The translations under genes and the position numbers were made by a program. A stretch of DNA of 64,000 nt from Larkinella bovis (GTDB taxonomy: Bacteria > Bacteroidota > Bacteroidia > Cytophagales > Spirosomataceae): positions 434,001 through 498,000 of the forward strand of contig NZ_JBHSMA010000002.1 of assembly GCF_042655385.1 (NCBI RefSeq), written 5' to 3'. How positions within the stretch are numbered: the first letter of the stretch is position 1; each line of letters opens with the position of its first letter. Of the stretch, positions 51,522 to 61,900 are shown one piece after another. The notes under the pieces were generated by a model. That model was not told the origin of the DNA and did no database searches. It worked only from the letters and a program-made list of their open reading frames with translations.

Positions 51522-52727
51522 TTAAGCTACCTCCTCATCCCAGTTTACCTGGTACGCCAGAACCGGCTCCGCGGCTTTTGCACCCATTCGGATGAAAAAG
51601 GGCAGCATGAGGTCGCGGAACCAGACGGCCACCGGATTCGTCACCATTTTGCCGTTGCCGGTGCGTCGGGCCTGCTGCACAATTTTCTCAACCCGCTCCT
51701 TGCGTAGCCTTTCAAACCGGGCAAATGCGGTTTCTGTTTTCAGGGAATCGCGCAGGCATTGCGCCAGCACAGCGGCATCTTCCAGGGCGAGTGACGCGCC
51801 CTGTCCGGAATGGGGTGAGGTAGCGTGGGCGGCATCGCCAATCAGGCAAACCGGCCCTTGGTGCCAGGTGCGTAACGAGGGCATGTCGTACACCGGCCAC
51901 CTGCCGATTTCGCCCGGCGTCGATTTCAGGATCGTTGGAATCGGTTCAGGATCGCTGGCGTGATTCTGGAGCAGTCGTAGCCGCCAGACCTCGTCGGAAA
52001 TTGCTTTCAGTTCATCCCGTTGCGGTTCGTTGGGCCAGGCTACGTTGCTGAACCAGTAGACTTCGCCGTCCGGTTTGGCAATCGAACCAAAAAAGGCTTT
52101 CTTCCCGAAGGTCATCTGCATGGCGCCCGAAGCAGGCAGGTCAGCCGGATGGCAGTAGGCAAAACCGCCACAATCGACCATACCCGTGTAGGCCGGTTGC
52201 GGAGCGTTCGGAAACGTGAGCTGGCGGGTTCGGGAATGAAGGCCGTCGCAGCCGATCAGAAAAAGGCCGTTGGCTTCGGTTCCGTCCGCAAAACGCGCCG
52301 TCACGCCCTGAAAACCGTTACGCTGAATGGCGGTGAGCTTTTTGCCAAAATGAACCGGAATTCCCCGGCGAAGCGCTTCGTCGCGCAGCACCCGGTGCAA
52401 CTGCCCCCGTTTGATCATGACATTCTGACTGCCAAATCGTTCGGTTTCGTTGCGGCTGTCGATGAACGCCAGGCGTTTGCCTTTGCCGTTGAAAAACGCC
52501 ATTCCGGTCGAATGAAAACCGTCGGTATCCTGTAAAGGGTCGATGCCGAGGGTTTTCAGGATATTGACGCCGTTGGGGGCCAGGTTCAGAAACGCACCGG
52601 CTTCGTCCAGCGCGCCGGGCTGGGCTTCATAGATTTCGGCAGCAATACCGACCTGCTGTAAAAAAAGGGCCATCGCCGGACCGGCGATACCACAGCCAAT
52701 GAGGAGAGCGTTTTGGGGCGTTGTCAT
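51522..52727 (-). CDS. FAD-dependent monooxygenase
   Basis: 401 residues from the ATG at 52727. The dinucleotide-binding motif GCGIAGPAMALFLQQ opens the protein. The DG motif (GCDGLHSRTRQ) and the second FAD motif (LIGDAAHATSPHSGQGASLA) place it in the PHBH/TetX-like class A flavin monooxygenases. Substrate unknown. It is divergent from the isochorismatase-like gene, with 174 bases between starts, and convergent with the serine hydrolase. Confidence 0.93.
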   Translation of the reverse strand: MTTPQNALLIGCGIAGPAMALFLQQVGIAAEIYEAQPGALDEAGAFLNLAPNGVNILKTLGIDPLQDTDGFHSTGMAFFNGKGKRLAFIDSRNETERFGSQNVMIKRGQLHRVLRDEALRRGIPVHFGKKLTAIQRNGFQGVTARFADGTEANGLFLIGCDGLHSRTRQLTFPNAPQPAYTGMVDCGGFAYCHPADLPASGAMQMTFGKKAFFGSIAKPDGEVYWFSNVAWPNEPQRDELKAISDEVWRLRLLQNHASDPEPIPTILKSTPGEIGRWPVYDMPSLRTWHQGPVCLIGDAAHATSPHSGQGASLALEDAAVLAQCLRDSLKTETAFARFERLRKERVEKIVQQARRTGNGKMVTNPVAVWFRDLMLPFFIRMGAKAAEPVLAYQVNWDEEVA

Positions 52728-52901
52728 CACGTTTGTTTCGGATTTGAGCCAAAAGTAGCCAGAGCGAGGAGGCTATGCCGGTGTTTTTTCGTGAACCGAC
52801 GGTTTTACGCGATGGGCGCACAATTCGGGCGGATCGGCTGCCGTTGTTTTTACGGAAATTTCCGCCAATTTTATGTTCATTCTTACCAAACAAACCAGAC
52901 C

Positions 52902-53543
<642 letters not shown>

Positions 53544-53559
53544 GAAAACCGGATAAGGG

Positions 53560-53597
53560 AAAACCGGCTGACGTAGTGCAACGACAGTCGGTTTTTT
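53560..53597 (+). terminator. Intrinsic terminator
   Basis: AAAACCGGCTGACG (53560-53573) pairs imperfectly with CGACAGTCGGTTTT (53582-53595), followed by a T-run to 53597. Confidence 0.75.
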
Positions 53598-53934
53598 ATT
53601 GTCCTAAAATGGGGTCGGTGCTATTTTTCAATTCCTTTCGATCTTTTCCACAAACCATTCCAATTCTTTCATCAAGCCGTCTTGGCTAACCGGTGTAAAC
53701 GCTTTCGTCGGCCGAGTTCTCAAGGTTTAGGATCAAGATGCGGAGGGTTGTTTAACTACTTGGATGAGTAACAAAACGAATGGCCCATTAATGCCAAATT
53801 AATTTTAAGAATGGCCGGTACCTCAATCGGTTCACGTTGAAGTGGTTTTGCCCATCTGTCAATGAAAAGCTTTCTTTATGTCAGTTAAAGCGATAAAAAG
53901 CTACCTTGCATCAAACTATTCCTAACAGCTATTT
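53598..53934 (+). other. Intergenic, nothing recognised
   Basis: About 340 bases, clearly more A+T-rich than the neighbours (for example 53770-53910), like the gene that follows. No ORF, repeat or RNA is recognised. It probably contains the promoter of the phosphoesterase gene. Confidence 0.4.
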
Positions 53935-54984
53935 ATGGGAAAATTATCCAGAGAGCGTTTTTTAAAACTAACCGCACAAAGCACTTTTGCCGTACCGTTT
54001 CTAAAGGAGAATAGGCTACAGGACGAACCAAAGAAGGATGAGAAATTGGTTTTTAGATTCCTTCAGGTGAATGATCTACATGTGCAAAATGAGTCATCGC
54101 GGTACCTGAAGCAACGAATTGCCCCCGCCTATGCCGGAGCGAATACCCGGGCAATATGGTTGAGAGAAGCATTGCGGGGTGGGCAGTTTTTTCCGGAAGT
54201 TGATTTTGTCCTGTCGGTCGGCGACATGATTCATGGTAATACGCTGGAGGGAGTTAAATACGATATGGATTTCTTTCATCGCTATTTTTATTCCGATTTC
54301 CCCTTGCCATTTTATCCAGTGATGGGCAATCATGAAAATGTTCAGAACGAGGGCGATCCGGTATTTGAGGGCTCGTATATCCAAGCCTTTGGCAAGGATA
54401 AGATTAACTATTCCTTCGTCCACAAAGGGCTGCACTTTATTATTTTTAATAATTCTGGTTCCTGGGTGGTGAAAGATAGCGGGATTCTGGAGTACCGATT
54501 AAAATCGTTGCGGCAATTGTTGGATTTGCATCCGACTCTCCCTAAAATTGTCTGCTGCCACATTCCACTGGTTTCGGTCAGGACAAAGGAGGTTCTGGCC
54601 AAGAGTTTTGGTTTTACGTCTTTTTACACAAAAGAGCAGGAGATCGGTGACCTTATCAGGCAGTATAATCCTAAAGTTCTAGCCGTACTCTCGGGGCATT
54701 TACACATTTCAGGAATGGTGAATACCCATGCCATTCACCACGTTGTGCTGTCAGGACTGGCCTCGTATCCCCATGATATGGCCCTTTATTCAGTGTATTC
54801 AGACCGAATCGATGTCGAGTTTGTCAGAGTGCCCTCCGATTTGCTACAGCCGGAGACCAACATCCACGGAGCTAAACGTTTTGGGTTCGATTATACCGAT
54901 GAGCTACATACTGACTATTCGTCCTATCTTATGGGGAACAGCCAGGAGCGCCGGTTCTCAATCCCAATAAAGAAAAATTCATAG
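53935..54984 (+). CDS. Exported calcineurin-like metallophosphoesterase
   Basis: 349 residues. The five metal-binding blocks are present: LQVNDLHV, LSVGDMIHGN, PVMGNHENV, IVCCHIPL and LSGHLHISG. The N-terminus (KLSRERFLKLTAQSTFAVPF) resembles the signal of TAT-like substrates but has Arg-Glu-Arg instead of the twin arginine, so the export route is uncertain. Base composition is lower in G+C than the flanking genes, suggesting recent acquisition. It is isolated from other genes and closed by a hairpin. Confidence 0.9.
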   Translation: MGKLSRERFLKLTAQSTFAVPFLKENRLQDEPKKDEKLVFRFLQVNDLHVQNESSRYLKQRIAPAYAGANTRAIWLREALRGGQFFPEVDFVLSVGDMIHGNTLEGVKYDMDFFHRYFYSDFPLPFYPVMGNHENVQNEGDPVFEGSYIQAFGKDKINYSFVHKGLHFIIFNNSGSWVVKDSGILEYRLKSLRQLLDLHPTLPKIVCCHIPLVSVRTKEVLAKSFGFTSFYTKEQEIGDLIRQYNPKVLAVLSGHLHISGMVNTHAIHHVVLSGLASYPHDMALYSVYSDRIDVEFVRVPSDLLQPETNIHGAKRFGFDYTDELHTDYSSYLMGNSQERRFSIPIKKNS

Positions 54985-54992
54985 CCTACAGC

Positions 54993-55023
54993 GTGGGCCA
55001 TCACCGGTACGACAATGGCCCAC
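54993..55023 (+). terminator. Hairpin after the phosphoesterase gene
   Basis: GTGGGCCAT (54993-55001) and ATGGCCCAC (55015-55023) are perfect complements, starting 9 bases after the stop. Confidence 0.7.
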
Positions 55024-55084
55024 CGTATTACGATGAGCCATTCGTAGTTTTACAAAACCTGTTTCACAAAACTCCACGCATACC

Positions 55085-55174
55085 AGAAGAAAGGGGGTAA
55101 AAATCAACACGCTCACCCTTTGTCTTTTCTCTATTGTCTTTTGTCTTTTCTCTGATAAACTACACGCTATTCCG
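55085..55174 (+). repeat. Pyrimidine-word spacer (GACAAAAGAC class), copy 2
   Basis: A short purine stretch (GAAGAAAGGGGG, 55085-55096) precedes a pyrimidine arm (about 55112-55152) made of TTTGTCTTTTCTCT and TTGTCTTTTGTC repeats. It lies directly before the DUF1304 gene. The word GTCTTTTGTCT is shared with the spacer at 7729-7853. Confidence 0.7.
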
Positions 55175-55534
55175 ATGTTCGCTAAACTCCTGATTGGCCT
55201 GGTGGCGGTTCTCCACCTGTATATTCTCTGGCTCGAAATGTTTGCCTGGACCACCCGGGGGCCGAAAGTGTTCCGGAACTTTCCGGCGCACCTGTTTCCG
55301 GCCACGAAGGCGCTGGCGGCCAATCAGGGGTTATACAACGGTTTTCTGGCTGCGGGGCTGATCTGGTCACTTCTGATTGGTGATCCGGTCTGGCAGCGGA
55401 ATGTTGCGTTCTTCTTTCTGGGCTGCGTGGCCATTGCCGGGATCTACGGGGCGGTGACGGCTGATAAAAAGATTTTCTTCTCCCAGGCGCTCCCGGCCCT
55501 GATCGCGCTCGTCCTGCTGCTGATTCCGGGATAA
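55175..55534 (+). CDS. DUF1304 family membrane protein
   Basis: 119 residues with four membrane helices (about 3-22, 50-70, 76-93, 100-118). LHLYILWLEMFAW, ATKALAANQGLYNGFLAAGL and CVAIAGIYGAVTADKK are the family signatures. DUF1304 proteins are small integral membrane proteins of unknown function. The last 168 bases are also covered, antisense, by the open frame of the convergent gene ending at 55367. Confidence 0.93.
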   Translation: MFAKLLIGLVAVLHLYILWLEMFAWTTRGPKVFRNFPAHLFPATKALAANQGLYNGFLAAGLIWSLLIGDPVWQRNVAFFFLGCVAIAGIYGAVTADKKIFFSQALPALIALVLLLIPG

Positions 55535-56227
55535 CGGCAACGGAACCGGTTTTGGGCGCACGGGCTCGCCGGACTGGGACAACAAAACCGGCCGGCCCTG
55601 GGTATCCGGATAATGAACACCTAACCGGTAGCGATACCGGTATTGTTTACCGGAAAGGGTTAAATCGTAGACGCCAAAAGCCAGTTCATGCAGATTGAGA
55701 TAGCGTTTGTAGCGGGGTAAATGGCTGACCTCCTTGTAGACGGTGTGTCCAGCCGAATCATGAAGCTGGATGAAAACCGGGTCGGTACCGGTTTGCCGGA
55801 AATAAATCGAAATTTTATTCAGTTGTATCGGCGTGATGTTGGCCCGAAAACCGCCCACGCTCGAATCGGCCACCGGCGGTAGACCGGAAAGCGGCTCGGT
55901 GAACGGTTCATTGAGGGGTACGATGCGGTCGGGTAGAATCATGGACGCCACCAGTTGGTTCGAGGCTAACCGCTCGCAGGTTTCGTCGAGCCGCCGGACG
56001 TTTTTGCGGGTAAGACGGATATGCTGGCCGGGTAATTTTTCCTGATAAATCAGGCGGTTTTGATCGTCGTAAAAAGCGACGACCGTGGTGTGCGAAACCG
56101 CGTCGGTGTGGAGCTGCCAGCGGCAGGAAGGGCGGTAATAGGCATTGGGCTGGGCCGAAGCGGAAAACACCGTTAACAGGGTGCCGATGCACAGCCAATG
56201 GATTCGGACGTTCATGTGTTGTTTCAT
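55367..56227 (-). CDS. Secreted beta-sandwich protein of unknown function, runs antisense into DUF1304
   Basis: 286 residues from the ATG at 56227 (56215 is an alternative), with signal peptide ending FSASAQ. The mature part reads as beta strands (TTVVAFYDDQNRLIYQE, ISIYFRQTGTDPVFIQLHDS, AFGVYDLTLSGKQYRYRYRL), similar to short Bacteroidota envelope proteins that describe gene-expression/stress sandwich folds; no family is named. The frame has no stop until 55367. The last 55 or so residues (RNQQQDERDQGRERLGEENL onward) look like antisense sequence, suggesting loss of the original stop. It is divergent from the LytS gene and may be under its control. Confidence 0.65.
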   Translation of the reverse strand: MKQHMNVRIHWLCIGTLLTVFSASAQPNAYYRPSCRWQLHTDAVSHTTVVAFYDDQNRLIYQEKLPGQHIRLTRKNVRRLDETCERLASNQLVASMILPDRIVPLNEPFTEPLSGLPPVADSSVGGFRANITPIQLNKISIYFRQTGTDPVFIQLHDSAGHTVYKEVSHLPRYKRYLNLHELAFGVYDLTLSGKQYRYRYRLGVHYPDTQGRPVLLSQSGEPVRPKPVPLPLSRNQQQDERDQGRERLGEENLFISRHRPVDPGNGHAAQKEERNIPLPDRITNQK

Positions 56228-56475
56228 CTGATTCGGATTGGGGATACTGCCGGACTTTTTTGCTAAGGAACCGACGGTTTCGATACCAAACCGGTTTTTT
56301 TGCCCAACGCAAAGGAAAGCCCGACAGAAGCAGCCCCGGGCGGATGAAGAACGTTTGCGGGCTGACAATGCCGTTCGTCGGGCAGTGGTGTCGTTTGTCT
56401 AAAAATCGGGTCCTTCGTCGATTCCGTCCGACGAAACCGGTACCTTTAAGTATCCAACGGACTAAAACCCGACCC

Positions 56476-57630
56476 ATGGAAGCGCCGTTCAAGTTATTGT
56501 TTCGCTACCGCATGGCCTGGCACAGCCTTTTCTGGCTGTTGTTGCTGGTGTACGAAGGCTTGATCTGGGGTACTATCGACGACCAGTACAGTCAGCGGTT
56601 TATGATTTCGCTGATCGAACTGCCGGTTAAAATGCTGGCCACGTACACCACGCTCTGGCTGATCGACCAATACCTGATTTACCGGCAATACGGTTATTTT
56701 TTGCTGTTTATGGTGCTTTCGGCCGCGCTGACGGGCGTGAGCCAGCGGCTGGTGGCGTATTTCGTGATCTACCCGATCTATTACCCGGAAGGGCTGGCGA
56801 TGCCGCTTATTTTTCTGCCTAAGATCCTGATATATACTTTTGCGACCTATTCAATGGTGTCGATTCCGTCTGCCGTTCACCTGATGAAAAAGTGGTACGC
56901 CGACCAGCAGCTAACCCAGGAGCTTCGCCAAAAAACGCAGCAACTGGCCCAGGGAAAACTGGAAGCTGAGCTGAAGTTACTGAAATCGCAGATTCATCCG
57001 CATTTTCTGTTTAATACGCTCAATAACCTCTACGCGCTAACCGTGAACGGCTCGCCCAAAGCGCCGGAAATTGTCTTTAAACTGTCGGAATTGATGAGTT
57101 ATATGCTGTACGACAGCAACCTGCCGCAGGTGCCGCTTCGGAAAGAGATTCAGTACATCGAAAATTACATTACGCTGGAGAAAATCCGGTATGGCGACCG
57201 GCTGGATGTTTCGCTCAATTTGTACGCGCCGATTGAGGGCATTCAGATTGCCCCGCTGATCATTTTACCGTTTGTCGAGAACAGTTTTAAACACGGCGTC
57301 AGCCGACAGCTGGATGGCGTCTGGGTTCGGGTTGATGTGTTAGTGAATGATAATGTCCTGGTTTTCAAGATTGAGAATAGCAAAGTGAGTAATCCGCCCG
57401 TATCTTCGACACAGGCTCATTCCGGTATCGGGCTGGAAAATGTGCGGAAGCGGCTGGATATCATTTATGGATCCCGTTACTCGTTGCAGTTGTTCAACGA
57501 GGAAGAAACGTTTCTGGTGGTTCTCCGGATCGAACTGGAATCGCTGCCGCGCGTGCAGTCAGTCCCTTTGGTTCGTACGGACTGGGAAGAAGGACTTAAA
57601 ATCAATGGGTTGAAAAACCGGTTACCTTAA
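56476..57630 (+). CDS. LytS/YehU-type sensor histidine kinase
   Basis: 384 residues from the ATG at 56476. Four membrane helices occupy about residues 13-140. A linker coiled coil (about 150-170) leads to the His_kinase domain QIHPHFLFNTLNNLYAL, with phospho-acceptor His at 176 (or 174), and to an HATPase region (LPFVENSFKHGV, HSGIGLENVRKRL). The periplasmic part is minimal, so it probably senses a membrane-associated or small signal. The cognate LytTR regulator starts 22 bases downstream. Confidence 0.95.
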   Translation: MEAPFKLLFRYRMAWHSLFWLLLLVYEGLIWGTIDDQYSQRFMISLIELPVKMLATYTTLWLIDQYLIYRQYGYFLLFMVLSAALTGVSQRLVAYFVIYPIYYPEGLAMPLIFLPKILIYTFATYSMVSIPSAVHLMKKWYADQQLTQELRQKTQQLAQGKLEAELKLLKSQIHPHFLFNTLNNLYALTVNGSPKAPEIVFKLSELMSYMLYDSNLPQVPLRKEIQYIENYITLEKIRYGDRLDVSLNLYAPIEGIQIAPLIILPFVENSFKHGVSRQLDGVWVRVDVLVNDNVLVFKIENSKVSNPPVSSTQAHSGIGLENVRKRLDIIYGSRYSLQLFNEEETFLVVLRIELESLPRVQSVPLVRTDWEEGLKINGLKNRLP

Positions 57631-57652
57631 CCCCTTAGGCACTTGTAATCAG

Positions 57653-58375
57653 ATGAATTGTGTCATTATTGAGGATGAGCCGCTGGCCTTGAATCTGCTG
57701 GAATCGTACGTTCGGCGCGTTGAAGGGCTGAATCTGATTCGAAGCTATACCAACGCGGTAGAAGCTTTTACCTTTTTACAATCCAAATCCGTCGATTTGT
57801 TGTTTCTGGACATCGAATTGCCCCAGATTACGGGTCTGGAATTGCTGAAATCCCTCAAAAACCGCCCGGCGGTGATCATGACCACGGCATACCGGGATTA
57901 CGCCGTTGATGCCTATGATCTGGATGTCGTGGATTACCTGCTGAAACCCATCACGTTTGAACGGTTTTTACGGTCGATCAGCAAAGTCTACCAGGGGAAT
58001 CCGTCGGTGAGTGCTGAAACACCGGCGAACCCGTTGACGCACGATTTCGACCGGGCCTATATTTTCCTGCGTGAAGACCGCGAGATGGTCAAGGTCTATC
58101 TCCGGGATATTCTCTATATTGAAAGTCTGCGGGACTATGTCCGGGTGAAAACGCTTGATCGCCAGATTATTACTTACCAGAAAATCAGTTATCTGGAACA
58201 CAAGTTGCCGGAAAACAAATTCATCCGGATTCATCGGTCATTTCTGGTGTCCATCGAGAAGGTTACCGGGTTTACCCCTTTGTCCGTATTAATTGGGGAC
58301 AAATCGCTGCCCTTGGGCCGTAATTATAAAAACCAGGCTCTCAGGGCTTTTCACAGCGATAATGTCATGCTGTAA
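57653..58375 (+). CDS. LytTR family response regulator
   Basis: 240 residues. The receiver domain contains the acidic pocket (IIEDEPLALNLL) and phospho-acceptor D53 in LLFLDIELP, with the switch TTAYRDYAVDAYDL and K in YLLKPI. The LytTR DNA-binding domain (about 135-235) carries ILYIESLRDYVRVK and FIRIHRSFLVSIEKV. Together with the preceding kinase it forms a complete two-component system; its targets are not identified. Confidence 0.96.
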   Translation: MNCVIIEDEPLALNLLESYVRRVEGLNLIRSYTNAVEAFTFLQSKSVDLLFLDIELPQITGLELLKSLKNRPAVIMTTAYRDYAVDAYDLDVVDYLLKPITFERFLRSISKVYQGNPSVSAETPANPLTHDFDRAYIFLREDREMVKVYLRDILYIESLRDYVRVKTLDRQIITYQKISYLEHKLPENKFIRIHRSFLVSIEKVTGFTPLSVLIGDKSLPLGRNYKNQALRAFHSDNVML

Positions 58376-58984
58376 GCGGGTTTCCATCTTTTCCGTCCCA
58401 TCCCTTCTTCTTCCCGCAGCACCCGGACATAGATGGGATCACCGGGCGCGTGAACGTATACATCCTGCGTTATTTTTTTATACCCTTCGTTTTAAAAACG
58501 AAACCGCTTCTACGTGATTTTTCGGCTGATGAACCGGCTTGGACCTTCCCTGATTGACGCTTCTAAACGTTTCTTTTTCCACCTGCTTAGTACCCGCTGG
58601 TAAGCTTTTCTTTTCCAATCGTTTCCCCTGAAAACCGTCCGGATAACTGGCTAAGAAAAATACTTCGCCGGTCCGCTGACGGTCTGATCCAGGCCATAAA
58701 CCGCTTACTAGTTTTTTAAATTGCGGTAGGCAAGTTGTTAATGTATTGTAATTCAGGGTTTTATACCAGAAACTAACAATTGCTTTCATTGGCACCCCTT
58801 TTGTGTACTGCCTTTTACAACGAAACGACAGAACCCCTCTTTTGGTAAGTATTGACTTTTTATGGCTACTATTTTCGTAGTTAAACGAGGAAGTTCCCGT
58901 TCCGTGGAGTGTAATTGAGGAAAGCGGAGTATGTAGCTGGAATACTCCTTTATTGATTCACATTTTAAATTGCTCAACGTTATT
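58376..58984. other. Intergenic, no supported gene
   Basis: About 610 bases before the giant gene. Two short overlapping minus-strand frames (58478-58795 and 58786-59028) have no recognisable homology or signal and were not called. The region from about 58720 is A+T-rich and probably carries the promoter for the gene at 58985. Confidence 0.45.
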
Positions 58985-61900
58985 ATGGTTGCAAAATTAC
59001 CTATCCGCATTCTGGGGAATGCTTTCAACGTGGCATTGCTCCTGGTAGTAACTTTTTACGTTGGCTATGCGCATTCCCTTACCAAGCCATCGGAACCCCG
59101 CACGAAGGGGGCAAAACGAGCCGCAATCGAGTTGGATACCAATCGGTATATTGGTCTGACAATTTTCAACTTTGAACGGATTGCGGAGCGGGACGACGAA
59201 CGGATTCGGCATTCGGCACAACACGGGTGTAATGCCGTGGAGATTACCATCAACTGGGACCGAATCTATCCAACCATCAACAGTACGGCTTATTGGGATG
59301 TTGTCGATTCCCACATCCGGACGGCGGAGGATCATAATCTCAAGATAGCGTTGCGGGTGCATGTTGGCCGGGATGCCGATAAGCTGGGCGGTTTTTGGGG
59401 CGTCCATGAAACCATGCAGGCTGCGGACAGCGCCCGAAACACGAAAACGGGCATTGTTCAGTTTACCTTCGCCCATGAGCGGACTGTCGATCGGGCCATG
59501 GCTTTCGTTCAGGAGGTGGCGAGCCGGTACCATTATCTCCAGAAACAGGGAAAGCTGCTGTTTTTCTCCGTTGTTTCGTCACCCGCCCTGGAAGCCGAGT
59601 ACACCCCGGTTTACGACCCGCCGTCGGGTTCGGGCAAATACGTCGTTCCCTATGACTACAGTATCCATGAACTGACCGGTTTCCGGCAGTATCTGCAGGC
59701 ACGCTTCAGTTTATCGCAGCTCAACCAACGCTGGGGCACGGACTTTAGTACCTGGAACAAGGTGATGCCGCCGGCGAATAATAAATCCAACCCCTACGCC
59801 GTTCATGACGGTGTTCGGGGGCAGGACTGGTACGTGTTCCGGCACCGGCAGCTCAAGAAATTCATCGATAAGGTCGATGGCGCGGTCAAGAGTGTTGACC
59901 CTTCGATTGTGGTCATCAACCAGCACGGTTGCGTCTGGGATCGGCTATCCGGGCTGCGGGCCACGTTTGCTTTTAAAAACCTGGCCGAAAATGCCGATGG
60001 ATTGAAGTTTAACGACGGTCCTGATTATAACCACCGGTTTTCGATGGACGTCGTGCGGAGCAACCTGAAACCCGGCGCCTTTATGGTGAATGCTGTTGAT
60101 GGAATGTTCCACCCGTCCGTATCGGCCGAAAAATACTACGAACAAATTGCGCAGTGTTACGAACACGGTGCAAAAATGCTGACGCTGGCCAATTTCGGGG
60201 GGCTGGACGCCCGGCCCAAGCTGGAGAAACTGATTCATATGGTGGTGGATTCCAATAAGCTGTTGCAGAAGCGGGTGACGCAGGTGCAAACGGTTGGCGC
60301 GGCCATTGGCTACAAGTTGTCGGATATTCTGAAATCGAGTTCCATTGCGCAGGAACGCTGGAGTCAGCGGTATAACCAGAACGGAAAAAAACCGGTCCGG
60401 ATCGAACTCGATGAGGATTTGCTGCGGAATGAACCACCGGTGATCAACAGTCTGCCGGTAGTGAGTAAACCGTTGGTGGATCAGAACGCCATTGTTGGCC
60501 AGCCGTTTAGCTATTCAATCGGGTCCACATTTACCGACTCCGACGGTACCATCGTGAGTGTTGAAGCGAGTAATTTGCCCATCGGTATCGGCTGGTCGAG
60601 TGCCACCGGCGAGTTCAGCGGGACACCCACCCGGGTAGAAGCCACGCTGGTGACCCTGACGGCGCGCGACAACCTGGGGGCAACCGTTACGGCCAGTTTC
60701 CGGTTGACGGTGACCGATCCGACCACCACTAACCAGCCGCCGGTTGCACCGATCGTTGCGGCCCAAAACGGGCAGGTGGGCACGGCCTTTGCCTATACGC
60801 TGCCGGCTTTTACCGATCCGGAAAACCTGCCCCTTAGCCATTCGCTGACGGGTTTGCCGGCCGGGTTGACCTTCTCGACTGAAACCAGGGTCCTGAGCGG
60901 AACACCGGCGACGGCGGGGGTTTATTCGTTGACGTACTCGGCTTCGGACCCGTCGGAAATTGTTTCCACTACGTTTTTCCAGTTTACCGTGAAAGACGTT
61001 CCTCCTCCGCCGATCCGAACCGGTAATTTCGAAGGATACTTTGATACCTACAACTGTGAGGGCGATATCTGGGGCTGGGTCTGGGACCGGAACCTGCCCA
61101 ATACGCCGATGCCGATCGAAGTGCTGGACGGTCTGAACGTTATTGGCAAGTTTACGGCCGATCTCTACCGCCCGGACCTGGTGGCCGCTAAAAAGGGGAA
61201 TGCGCAACACGGCTACCAGTTTTTGATCCCGAACAGCGTTAAAGATGGGTTGCCGCACGTGATCAGTATGCGGATTGAGAACTCGGAATATTACCTGAAG
61301 GGCTCCCCCAAAACCGTGGTTTGTCCGCCCAGTACGGCGCAGACCACCGACCCGTCGAACAAGCCGCCGGTAGCCGTTCCCATTCCGATCCAGAATGCCT
61401 ATCTTCAGGTGCCCTTTTCCTATACCTTGCCGGAGTTTACCCACGAAGACGGCCAGACGCTGATTTATGCGGTTTCCGGCGGGGTGGCCGGGTTGACGTA
61501 TAACCAGGCTACCCGGACGTTTAGCGGGGTGCCGAGCCAGACCGGAACATTCACCGCCAGCGTGATCGTATCGGATGGGGAAGGGGGGTATACGCCCGCA
61601 ACCGTAACCGTGGTGGTAACGGCGGCTCCGGCAAACCGCCCGCCCGTGGTCGCCCAGCCCATTCCAAACCAGACAGCCACCGTCGATCAGGCGTTTACGT
61701 ATACCCTTCCGGCCAATACCTTCACCGACCCCGACAACAACCTGACGGGTCTGCAGGTAAGTGGTTTGCCGAACAGTTTTTCCTATACTACCGCCAACCG
61801 AACGATTAGCGGAACGCCGACCGCAGCCGGTATAATCACGGTTACCGTAAAAGCAGTCGATGCGGTGAATGCTTCCGTAACGACCACGTTCAACATTACG

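Noticed and set aside
58478..59028. Two overlapping small minus-strand frames
   Set aside because: No homology, no signal or domain, and the second overlaps the start of the giant gene.
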